A program made the translations under genes and the position numbers. A DNA stretch of 26,846 bases. Origin: CAVZKK01 sp964573475. Lineage in GTDB: Archaea; Thermoproteota; Bathyarchaeia; Bathyarchaeales; Bathycorpusculaceae. How positions within the stretch are numbered: the first letter of the stretch is position 1; each line of letters opens with the position of its first letter. Below, piece after piece: positions 21,552-26,846 of this stretch. The notes beneath the pieces are model-generated. The model was not told the DNA's origin. It saw nothing but the letters and a program-made list of their open reading frames with translations, and did no database searches. Location: positions 1 through 26,846 of the forward strand of contig CAZNJT010000011.1 in assembly GCA_964573475.1 (NCBI GenBank), given 5' to 3'.

Positions 21552-21722
21552 GTGCTTCTCGCCTTGGGCGACGTGAAATACGAAGTGTTAGCTTATTTGA
21601 ACAAGAGAAAAGACATGGAAATACTCAAGCTTGAAACAAGACACATGAAAAAGCGGGATAAAGGCACAGGACTAAAAGCCACAGTTAAAAGACGCATGCA
21701 AGCCGAAACACTCCAAAAATAA
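21552..21722 (+). CDS. Small basic hypothetical protein
   Basis: A 56-residue frame from GTG 21552 to TAA 21722. It is helical and Lys/Arg-rich (VKYEVLAYLNKRKDMEILKL and LKATVKRRMQ), with no long low-complexity run. The frame is open back to about 21509 without a better start, so it may be the end of a decayed gene. There is no recognised family, and no clear promoter. Nothing else is seen in 21478-21551 or 21723-21847. Confidence 0.35.
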   Translation: MLLALGDVKYEVLAYLNKRKDMEILKLETRHMKKRDKGTGLKATVKRRMQAETLQK

Positions 21723-21847
21723 GTAAAATCTTGTCCTGTTTTTGCGGGGATTAAAGTGATGACGAGGTAGCTGCCTTTATGCGTGCGTGGTTCATAATTC
21801 TAATCTATAGAACTAGCGCGCTTTCTCAATAATACAGTACACAATTA

Positions 21848-22309
21848 TCATCTCTCCCCTTCCACTTTCTGACCGTCCAGCTCATAGAAAGTTGGCATCT
21901 TTTCGAGTTCTCTGACAATGGATTTCGGCCGTGACCAGTTGTAGCTTGTCCATGGCAAATACCTTCTCATATAACGACAGTTTGGATTCGTACACCTAAC
22001 AAAGATTTCCCAGTAGTGCTCTTTTTCATTTTCTACTTTATTGTAGGTATAAGAATAGACCCTGCGTCCACAGATGCATCGCGGGGGCAATGGAATAGCA
22101 TGTTTCATTAGACCCCAGAGCTTGTCTAGTTTCAACAGAAGGTCTTTCCTTCCCATTTGCTCCAGTCGAGCTTTCAACATGTCTTTAATGTCAGACCAGT
22201 GCGCACTGGGATTTTGTGTTTTCAGTTCAGTTGATAGCCTACGTGTTTCAACGATTTCTTCGTTGAAGACCCATTCTCGTGGTCTTCCAAGTTTTCTTGT
22301 CTGCTTCAT
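21848..22309 (-). CDS. Hypothetical protein with a C-terminal zinc ribbon
   Basis: A 153-residue protein from ATG 22309; an in-frame TTG one codon earlier is less likely. The N-terminal part is helical (LKTQNPSAHWSDIKDMLKAR). The second half has a C-I-C-G knuckle and a later RCTNPNCRYMRRY, about 26 residues apart (C78, C80, C106, C111 from this start), a probable zinc ribbon. An A/T-rich AAATAAGTTAAAT about 25-40 bases upstream is a plausible TATA region. I do not recognise the family. A DNA-binding or replication-related role is possible because of the basic residues around the ribbon. Confidence 0.6.
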   Translation of the reverse strand: MKQTRKLGRPREWVFNEEIVETRRLSTELKTQNPSAHWSDIKDMLKARLEQMGRKDLLLKLDKLWGLMKHAIPLPPRCICGRRVYSYTYNKVENEKEHYWEIFVRCTNPNCRYMRRYLPWTSYNWSRPKSIVRELEKMPTFYELDGQKVEGER

Positions 22310-22378
22310 CAAGTTGAAATTGTCAGACCTTAGATTTAACTTATTTACTTGGTAACGTCATAGCGCACGCGAGAACTC

Positions 22379-22516
22379 GTGAAGAAGACGCTTCTGTTCT
22401 GTAAGGAGCACAAGTACAAAACCACATTCCTCTGGACAACAAGCGAACTAAGCGCAACCCAGTATCTCTACACAAGCGTTGGTTTCAGAAAAATAGGGGC
22501 AAGCGTCGGATGTTAG
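22379..22516 (+). pseudogene. C-terminal remnant of a GNAT acetyltransferase
   Basis: The frame reads KKTLLFCKEHKYKTTFLWTT, then SELSATQYLYTSVGFRKIG, and ends at TAG 22514-22516. The pattern A.. F.LWT..EL.AA..LY...GFR.. is the end of GNAT N-acetyltransferases (acetyl-CoA site and last helix/strand). The N-terminal two thirds of the protein are missing: a stop lies just upstream. The last ~10 codons fall inside the direct repeat that starts at 22484, so the tail comes from a rearrangement junction. Confidence 0.55.
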
Positions 22517-22616
22517 CTGGTGTTGTTTAGCGAAGGCTCGTAAGGCTGGCTCAATAGTTATAACTTTGACGCTGGGCTTCGTTATAACTATACTACCGTA
22601 AAATTGCTCAACGATC
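22484..22616. repeat. Direct repeat A, copy 1 (133 bp)
   Basis: The block is nearly identical to 26133-26265, with about six differences. It contains an 11-bp inverted repeat (ATAGTTATAAC / GTTATAACTAT) around a 16-base loop. On the minus strand it is an open coding fragment (IVEQFYGSIVITKPSVKVIT, then PALRAFAKQHQLTSDACPYF). Some differences between copies are synonymous, so this is a piece of a gene family rather than a transposon end. It abuts the GNAT remnant. Confidence 0.8.
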
Positions 22617-22850
22617 GACAAATGCGCTCGAAAAAATGAGGCCCCTTATATGTCTCTCCTGAAGCTTCTTCTCGCTTCTCCTATGCAAAATAACCACCAA
22701 ACAACGCGTGTTTCTTCAGCTTAAAAGGAATGTTTGTGAGAAAAGAAGATTATTGTAAGTGAATCTGTAATTAGAATACATAATCAATGGCAAGAACTAA
22801 TTTATTTCCAACGGATAAACAGCAGAACCATGAAAGAAATTTAGCATTTT

Positions 22851-22897
22851 AAAGATAATCTCAAAATGTTAAGTATAGGTGTGTTTTGTTTTAAATT
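22851..22897. repeat. Direct repeat B, copy 1 (47 bp)
   Basis: The block matches 26707-26753 with a few substitutions. In copy 2 it is the upstream promoter region of a minus-strand gene (start 26696). Here no comparable gene follows on the minus strand, so it looks like the leftover promoter of a lost copy. The stretch 22617-22850 holds nothing that I can support. Confidence 0.65.
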
Positions 22898-22910
22898 GAA
22901 TTGAGCGCGC

Positions 22911-23102
22911 ATGGCTGTTCCTAAATTCGTCCGGTCTTGGGTAGCTTATGCCGCTGGTCGTGCTTCTCAGGCATATTTGGATCATATACTAAACCCCGGG
23001 GGGGAGGCTATGCGCACACAAACAAAACCCCTTAGCCAAAGAGTCAAAAACAACATCAAAAACCCCCCTCCCACCACGTCAAAAGCAAAAAAGGGAATTT
23101 AG
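22911..23102 (+). CDS. Doubtful small ORF(s)
   Basis: A 63-residue frame (MAVPKFVRSWVAYAAGRASQ...), basic and Pro-rich toward the end. Inside it GGGGGAGG lies 2 bases before a second ATG at 23010, which would give a 30-residue basic peptide (MRTQTKPLSQRVKNNIKNPP...). An 11-bp inverted repeat (GAGCGCGCATG at 22903-22913, CATGCGCGCTC at 23110-23120) brackets the ORF. There is no family resemblance, and expression is uncertain. Confidence 0.25.
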   Translation: MAVPKFVRSWVAYAAGRASQAYLDHILNPGGEAMRTQTKPLSQRVKNNIKNPPPTTSKAKKGI

Positions 23103-23173
23103 GAACACGCATGCGCGCTCCTGATAAGGCGTTATTCCCATAGACCTGTCAATTTTTTAGTGTAAAAAGCTGC

Positions 23174-24376
23174 TTAGCTTGTTCGATTGAATATTGCATT
23201 ACTATCAACATGTGGGTTTCTACTTATATCCTCTTTTAACTCTGATGTGGGTCTCAGGGCTGCGTTGTTCTCCACCGACGGTGTGTCTCCTAAGAATTTG
23301 TTGAGAATGTTGATATATCTTTCATGGTCGTAGACCCATTTTCCTTTTTTGAAGCATTGGTACGGAATCGTTTCCCTGATTGAACTAGTAGAGTCTTGAG
23401 TTACATATTGATAGTCTTTCAAAAAGCCACTTCTTACAAGTTTAGATAAAATCTCCAGAAACCTTCTGAATTCGGATCTTGGAAAGTATAAATATCCATA
23501 TAGCTGGTTCTTGCCTAGAATTTTACCCAGCGCTTTCGCGAAGGGTTTATCCAGCAGTGAAGATGCAAACCTTGCTAGTTTTTCCTCTTCGTCAAAGCTG
23601 AATATAAAGAAGGAAAATTCTGAATCCCTTCCGAAATGAAAAACTGTTACCTCAAAGCTTTCTAGAAGGCCTCTACCTATGAGATGATTATAAAAATGAT
23701 ATCTGACCAATTGGGGGGAAAGGCCCAATCTTTCAGCCAAGCTCTTGAAACTGATAGTAGCATCCTTTTCAAGTTCTTTCAAGATGTATACATCGATCTC
23801 ATCAGCCTTAACTGGGAAGGCTTTAGGTTCAACTAAAGCATAGGGCAAATTCGTGTTTTCAGTTTCAGTCTCCTGAACCCATCCATCCCAATCAAAATTC
23901 CACGTTTTAGTTTCTGGATTAAACCATTTACATTTTGATTGAACTGAATAGAAACATGTTGACCAAAAAATCTGAGTCTTCCTGGATAAACCAATTCTTT
24001 CCAATTCACTGATAAAATGTTCAAATGCACTGCGACTTCCATCGGGAACAGCGAATATTCCAACGCATCCTTCAAACATACCATAACATCTGCTCAAAAA
24101 CATCCAGAAATCATTAATTTTCAGCGCGTCGAGAAGAGCATTTTCGTATCCAGGAACGGCTTCAACGAATACCACAGCCTTCCTAAGTCCAAGATTTGCG
24201 TGGTAAACGTTTATGTTAAACCTCAAAAAAGTTTGGGAATTAAGGCGTTTAAGCTTTTTACGCAAAGTTTCGGCCGGCATGCGTAGTTTTCTTGAAACCT
24301 CAGTCACGTTTCTAGGCCCATAGGTCGCCAAAGCTTCAAGCACTTTCAAATCAACCATGTCAAAGGGCTTATACAT
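23174..24376 (-). CDS. Double winged-helix Lrp/AsnC-like transcription regulator
   Basis: A 400-residue protein from ATG 24376; the open frame continues to 24490, but that part overlaps the upstream peptide gene and reads as unlikely protein. Winged helix 1 is at 5-50 (DLKVLEALATYGPRNVTEVS, then RMPAETLRKKLKRL). Winged helix 2 is at about 192-240 (EIDVYILKELEKDATISFKS, then GLSPQLVRYHFYNHLIGRGL). Each is followed by an alpha/beta segment like a diverged Lrp effector domain. This tandem layout is a recurring archaeal type with unknown ligands. GGTAGG lies 6 bases upstream of the ATG. It is 61 bases downstream of a small peptide gene on the same strand and probably shares its promoter. Confidence 0.75.
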   Translation of the reverse strand: MYKPFDMVDLKVLEALATYGPRNVTEVSRKLRMPAETLRKKLKRLNSQTFLRFNINVYHANLGLRKAVVFVEAVPGYENALLDALKINDFWMFLSRCYGMFEGCVGIFAVPDGSRSAFEHFISELERIGLSRKTQIFWSTCFYSVQSKCKWFNPETKTWNFDWDGWVQETETENTNLPYALVEPKAFPVKADEIDVYILKELEKDATISFKSLAERLGLSPQLVRYHFYNHLIGRGLLESFEVTVFHFGRDSEFSFFIFSFDEEEKLARFASSLLDKPFAKALGKILGKNQLYGYLYFPRSEFRRFLEILSKLVRSGFLKDYQYVTQDSTSSIRETIPYQCFKKGKWVYDHERYINILNKFLGDTPSVENNAALRPTSELKEDISRNPHVDSNAIFNRTS

Positions 24377-24437
24377 TGTTAACCTACCAGTTAGCCATAA
24401 CAACAATAGTTTTCTCTTTCTCGCTTTTAAAACTAAC

Positions 24438-24617
24438 TTAGCATGGAGCCACCGGGTTGTCAACTGGGTCTCCGCCAGCTGGTTGAACACCGCTAAACCC
24501 TAAGGCAAATGTTTCTGTCTTTAGATTGTTTGGAATAATGCTCAAGTTTACGAAAGCAATTGTACCGACCGAGGCGAAGAACAGAAGGAACAGCAGCAAT
24601 ACAGCTTTAAACTGCAT
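24438..24617 (-). CDS. 59-residue membrane-anchored or secreted peptide
   Basis: The frame from ATG 24617 to TAA 24438 is preceded by the best Shine-Dalgarno of the window (GGAGGTGA, 5 bases before the ATG). The product starts MQFKAVLLLFLLFFASVGTI, a signal-peptide or single membrane helix. It is followed by about 35 polar residues with Gly/Pro/Asp (GFSGVQPAGGDPVDNPVAPC) and ends on Cys. There is no family match. The following gene is the double winged-helix regulator. The pairing of a short exported peptide with a regulator could mean that the regulator controls or senses it, but this is inference. Confidence 0.65.
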   Translation of the reverse strand: MQFKAVLLLFLLFFASVGTIAFVNLSIIPNNLKTETFALGFSGVQPAGGDPVDNPVAPC

Positions 24618-24639
24618 TCACATCACCTCCTTTGTTTTT

Positions 24640-24692
24640 TCATCTCCCCAAAATATAGAATGGGGTGGAAAGCAAAAAACTTATATGAAATT
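24640..24692. promoter_or_regulatory. Divergent promoter region with short inverted repeat
   Basis: The region lies between the peptide/regulator operon (minus) and the CTG-start gene (plus). CCCCA at 24646-24650 and TGGGG at 24661-24665 form an inverted repeat around AAATATAGAA. AAAAACTTATATGAAAT at about 24675-24691 is a TATA-like box that fits either direction: start near 24710 on plus, near 24659 on minus. The repeat may be the regulator's operator. Confidence 0.4.
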
Positions 24693-24733
24693 AACTTCTA
24701 GAACTTTGTTCCACCGTTAAAGGAGGCAAGACA

Positions 24734-25048
24734 CTGGGCGAAGCTTCCGGAGTTGATCAGAAAATAAGTGAGTGCGTTGATACAGCCCTCAAAAAGCTTG
24801 GAGAAAACGTTAACAAGTCTATATACTACTACCTTGAAAAAGATTTCAACTTAGAAAGGTTTGAAATACCCAAAAAACCCGAGGTTTTTGAAAAGGCGTT
24901 GACCACAATCTTCGGAGAGCAGGCAGCAAAAACGATAGAGAAGCTGATCTTAGTTGAGATTAGAAACACTTTCCAACTAAAAAGAGGCTCCACTTTAACG
25001 TTCAAGGAAGCGGTTAGGGTTATTAAGAATTCTTGTATTCTCACCTGA
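24734..25048 (+). CDS. Small archaeal protein of unknown function, apparent CTG start
   Basis: A 104-residue, well-behaved frame: VDQKISECVDTALKKLGENV, then SIYYYLEKDFNLERFEIPKK, then ALTTIFGEQAAKTIEKLI. From memory it belongs to a widespread archaeal small-protein family of unknown function, perhaps DUF3227. No ATG, GTG or TTG exists upstream of the conserved part. A perfect AAAGGAGG ends 8 bases before a CTG at 24734-24736, exactly where a start is expected, and related proteins as I recall them begin near this point. Either CTG is used, or a normal start has mutated. A longer antisense frame in the region is a shadow. Confidence 0.65.
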   Translation: MGEASGVDQKISECVDTALKKLGENVNKSIYYYLEKDFNLERFEIPKKPEVFEKALTTIFGEQAAKTIEKLILVEIRNTFQLKRGSTLTFKEAVRVIKNSCILT

Positions 25049-25063
25049 ATAGGCATTAACACT

Positions 25064-25245
25064 TCCGTAAGAAAATACGAGTTTGGAGAAGCTCATTATT
25101 CAGACAAGCATCTTATTTTGTTAGCATATTCTCGGTTACTGGCCACAAAAACATCCAAAACACCCTCATATTAATAAACAAAAAAGCGATATTCCAAACT
25201 AACACATCAAACGAATACCACGTTACAGTAGCAAAAACACAATAA
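25064..25245 (+). pseudogene. Possible C-terminal gene remnant
   Basis: A stop-free frame of about 60 codons with no start codon reads RVWRSSLFRQASYFVSIFSV, then IQNTLILINKKAIFQTNTSN, ending at TAA 25245. The beta-rich pattern and sensible codons suggest the end of a decayed gene, but it is short and unrecognised. It runs into the 3' end of the convergent membrane gene. Confidence 0.25.
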
Positions 25246-25678
25246 ATTTTAATCGGTAAAGTTTATTGCCAAAGAAAGTGGTGATATCTCCCGCATTACT
25301 CCCCATTTTTTTGACACGGTTGCTGCAAATAATGCCGATTATGTTAAGAGCACTTCCCAATGTTCCCAATAGTGTGGGGAAACCAATAATCCATCCTAGG
25401 GGTTGCTGTAAATTGAAGAAGAACATGTGTGTTGGCAAGAAATTCCCCCCTACACCCATGAACCACCAAAGAAAAGAAAAGCAGATTAACAATAGGCTTC
25501 CTAGAATACGAAGCAAGCGGTTTCGTGTTCCTGTCAACAGAGCGCTGCAAATAGCTAAGAAACTAAGAATGATTGTTATAATATACATGGAAAGAAAGAT
25601 ACCAAAGAAGAATATGAAGATGAGCATACATATTCCTGCAGCAAGAGACAGATAATATCCCAGATTCTCCCAGTTCAT
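25223..25678 (-). CDS. Four-helix membrane protein of unknown function
   Basis: A 151-residue protein with four hydrophobic segments (YLSLAAGICMLIFIFFFGIF; ITIILSFLAICSALLTG; ILGSLLLICFSFLWWFMGVG; IIGFPTLLGTLGSALNIIGI) and a short basic tail. It resembles generic small archaeal or bacterial membrane proteins of the DUF4064 type, but I cannot name the family. I start at ATG 25678 rather than 25708: a TATA box at 25711-25722 predicts transcription start near 25691, downstream of the longer start, and AGGT lies 7 bases before this ATG. Confidence 0.65.
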   Translation of the reverse strand: MNWENLGYYLSLAAGICMLIFIFFFGIFLSMYIITIILSFLAICSALLTGTRNRLLRILGSLLLICFSFLWWFMGVGGNFLPTHMFFFNLQQPLGWIIGFPTLLGTLGSALNIIGIICSNRVKKMGSNAGDITTFFGNKLYRLKFIVFLLL

Positions 25679-25710
25679 TTGTTGACCTGAATTTGATGCT
25701 GATGACATCA

Positions 25711-25722
25711 GATATATATAAC
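25711..25722 (-). promoter_or_regulatory. TATA box of the membrane-protein gene
   Basis: GATATATATAAC on the plus strand (GTTATATATATC on minus), centred about 39 bases before ATG 25678. It decides the start choice. The palindrome-like GGAGATTTCTCC at 25764-25775, about 45 bases upstream, could be a regulator site. Confidence 0.5.
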
Positions 25723-25844
25723 TTGCTTAATAGTAGAGCTGTCTCCGTAAAAACCATTGTTTTGGAGATTTCTCCCGCAAACCCCTCTTTTTTCTGTTTG
25801 TAGTTTGCTCTTAGACTTTTATGAAATCTTTAAAAGTGCACGCG

Positions 25845-26391
25845 TTAAATTCGGAAAAATCCGGGTTCGGCTTCCTCTTCTTCGATGGTTGGCAAACCTT
25901 TCTTTTCCAGCCAAAGGTTCCGCAGAACAATTAGTTTCGCCATGTAGAAGTATCCGCCTTCACGAAGCTCTTTCCGTTCCGCGTTATACCCTTAAAAATC
26001 GTCGCCCATAGTTTTAGCCTGCTCCATCTGATAAAGCTCCGCGCCTTCTCCCAAATCATAGGTCTCACCCAAGGCCAAAATTTACCAAGCTGCCTCTGCT
26101 TCGGCACTTAAGTAACGCTCCATCGTTTCTGCTTCAGAAAAATAGGGGCAAGCGTCGGATGTTAGCTGATGTTGTTTAGCGAAGACTCGAAGGGCTGGCT
26201 CAATAGTTATAACTTTGACGCTGGGCTTCGTTATAACTATACTACCGTAAAATTGCTTAACGATCTAGTGCAGCGTTCGCCCACTCAGTTTACCACCATC
26301 ATAAATCTGTTGAGGATTCAACCCTTCAGCAACCATTTGCTGTAAAAATCCCTAATTCCACATCCGTCCAGGGTTTACCCCTCGCCATCAT
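25845..26391 (-). pseudogene. Broken gene: SANT/HTH-like N-terminus plus unknown domain
   Basis: Coding sense runs across about 180 codons but is interrupted by stops and frameshifts. It starts MMARGKPWTDVELGI, shifts frame, continues QMVAEGLNPQQIYDGGKLSG and hits TAG. It resumes through repeat A (QFYGSIVITKPSVKVITIEP and AKQHQLTSDACPYFSEAETM) to a TAA after LSAEAEAAW. It then continues in pieces (GETYDLGEGAELYQMEQAKT; RKELREGGYFYMAKLIVLRN; ending EEAEPGFFRI). The start GKPWT…EGL.PQ.IYD.GKL.GRTLH looks like a SANT/Myb-like helix-turn-helix. The ATG overlaps the stop of the upstream 102-residue gene by 4 bases, so it was the second gene of an operon. The function of the rest is unknown. Confidence 0.6.
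26133..26265. repeat. Direct repeat A, copy 2 (133 bp)
   Basis: Second copy of the block at 22484-22616, about 3.65 kb away in the same orientation. Here it is embedded in the broken minus-strand gene and reads continuously with the sequence on its left (…PYFSEAETMERYL), so this copy is the native context and copy 1 is the displaced one. Confidence 0.8.
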
Positions 26392-26696
26392 GCACGCACC
26401 CTTTGAAAACTTCCTGTCCCACGTAAATCAACTAGAACCTTCTCCATCTCTTGGTACTCGCGGAAAAGCTCCCTGCACTTCCATGTAGCCATGAAGATTA
26501 TGCGGAAACGCTCCAAATCCAGCTTGTCATACTCTTCAAGGTCACAAATCTTGTTGAAGGCGTCCAAGTAACGTTTAACAATTGTTTCCAAACCAACAAT
26601 CTCAGCCTCCCCGACTTGCGGCGCAAAAACTTTTTTCGCTTGTGGCGCAATAGACAACCGTTTTATTGCATTGTCAATGCTGCGAAAAGTTAGCAT
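26388..26696 (-). CDS. Hypothetical 102-residue helical protein
   Basis: The protein starts MLTFRSIDNAIKRLSIAPQA and is mainly helical and charged (VKRYLDAFNKICDLEEYDKL, MATWKCRELFREYQEMEKVL), with no recognisable motif. Repeat B (26707-26753), immediately upstream, supplies the promoter region. Its stop overlaps the start of the broken HTH-like gene (ATGA), showing that the two formed a coupled pair. It appears intact while its partner is decayed. The function is unknown. Confidence 0.6.
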   Translation of the reverse strand: MLTFRSIDNAIKRLSIAPQAKKVFAPQVGEAEIVGLETIVKRYLDAFNKICDLEEYDKLDLERFRIIFMATWKCRELFREYQEMEKVLVDLRGTGSFQRVRA

Positions 26697-26706
26697 TTAG
26701 TATTCT

Positions 26707-26753
26707 AAAGATAGTCTCGAAATGTTAAGTATGGGTGTGCTTTGTTTTAAATT
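26707..26753. repeat. Direct repeat B, copy 2 (promoter region of the 102-residue gene)
   Basis: It matches 22851-22897. It lies 10 bases before ATG 26696 and fills most of the gap between two minus-strand genes. Being upstream of a start, it is probably a conserved promoter or leader duplicated together with its gene. Confidence 0.65.
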
Positions 26754-26755
26754 CC

Positions 26756-26846
26756 CTACATCCAATTTCGCAAGTTTCTTATTGCAGTTCCATGCCTATA
26801 TTTCACGGGGTTGCTTTGGGCGTAAACCTCCGCGACCTTGTTCCGA
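26756..26846 (-). CDS. 3' end of an unidentified gene (partial at right edge)
   Basis: On the minus strand the frame is open from the window edge to TAG at 26756 and encodes NKVAEVYAQSNPVKYRHGTA followed by IRNLRNWM. The composition and clean ending just before repeat B argue for a real gene end. About 29 residues are visible; I do not recognise the family. Confidence 0.55.
   Translation of the reverse strand, partial: RNKVAEVYAQSNPVKYRHGTAIRNLRNWM

Noticed and set aside
22484..22616. Repeat A as a MITE or insertion-sequence end because of its 11-bp inverted repeat
   Set aside because: The inverted repeat is internal, not at the ends, no target duplication is visible, and the block reads as coding sequence on the minus strand in both copies.
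22903..23120. 11-bp inverted repeats (GAGCGCGCATG/CATGCGCGCTC) as termini of a tiny mobile cassette
   Set aside because: One such pair within a few hundred bases is expected by chance in a window this size; there is no target duplication and no known element.
25757..26011. 84-residue plus-strand frame
   Set aside because: The minus strand here carries recognisable pieces of the broken HTH-like gene; the plus frame is its shadow.

Overview
The window looks archaeal. Many genes have TATA-like boxes about 25-40 bp before the start and short or no leaders. Several products are archaeal in type: a MIG-like G/T mismatch glycosylase, a double winged-helix Lrp-like regulator, a DUF6485-like Cys-rich protein and a VapBC pair. 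My best guess is a Bathyarchaeia-like (Thermoproteota) genome fragment, but this rests on gene flavour only. I saw no tRNA, rRNA, CRISPR array or intact insertion sequence.

Layout. (1) 1-2400: a truncated gene end, a Cys-rich DUF6485-like protein, two possible PD-(D/E)xK-fold proteins (one with an N-terminal Cys cluster, one with a defective motif) and a 51-residue Cys protein. (2) 2428-10665: a type I restriction-modification operon, hsdM-hsdS-[Apea-like HEPN gene]-hsdR-YgjP-type metallopeptidase-zinc ribbon. The junctions overlap or are only a few bases long up to the peptidase. The HEPN gene sits where the anticodon nuclease PrrC sits in other type I loci. (3) 10788-17156: a second defence cluster. 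It holds a PLD-nuclease fused to an EVE/McrB-N-like domain, a MIG-type glycosylase, and a compact minus-strand operon of cytosine-5 methyltransferase, a protein with two GHKL ATPase modules (MORC/Hsp90-like plus histidine-kinase-like), and a receiver-like protein ending in an RNRLAH HEPN-type motif. I regard this as the best candidate for an under-described system: an MTase-guarded two-component abortive-infection module. (4) 17200-22500: a SAM methyltransferase, a membrane-anchored half-PLD protein, an AbiEi-like regulator with a truncated AbiEii partner, several gene remnants, and an intact VapBC pair. (5) 22484-26846: a decayed and duplicated region with two direct-repeat families. It also holds a double winged-helix regulator preceded by a 59-residue membrane or secreted peptide, a divergent small gene that apparently starts with CTG, a four-helix membrane protein, a two-gene unit whose second gene is broken, and a gene end cut by the right edge.

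How it may fit together (inference). The cluster stacks independent defence layers: type I restriction with a PrrC-like RNase backup, a modification-dependent nuclease, and a methyltransferase whose mutagenic by-product (T:G from m5C deamination) would be repaired by the MIG enzyme. The GHKL/receiver-HEPN pair would provide a suicide response. Base composition flips strongly inside the type I operon: hsdM is G/T-rich on the coding strand, while hsdR and its followers are A/C-rich. This suggests the operon was assembled from parts with different histories.
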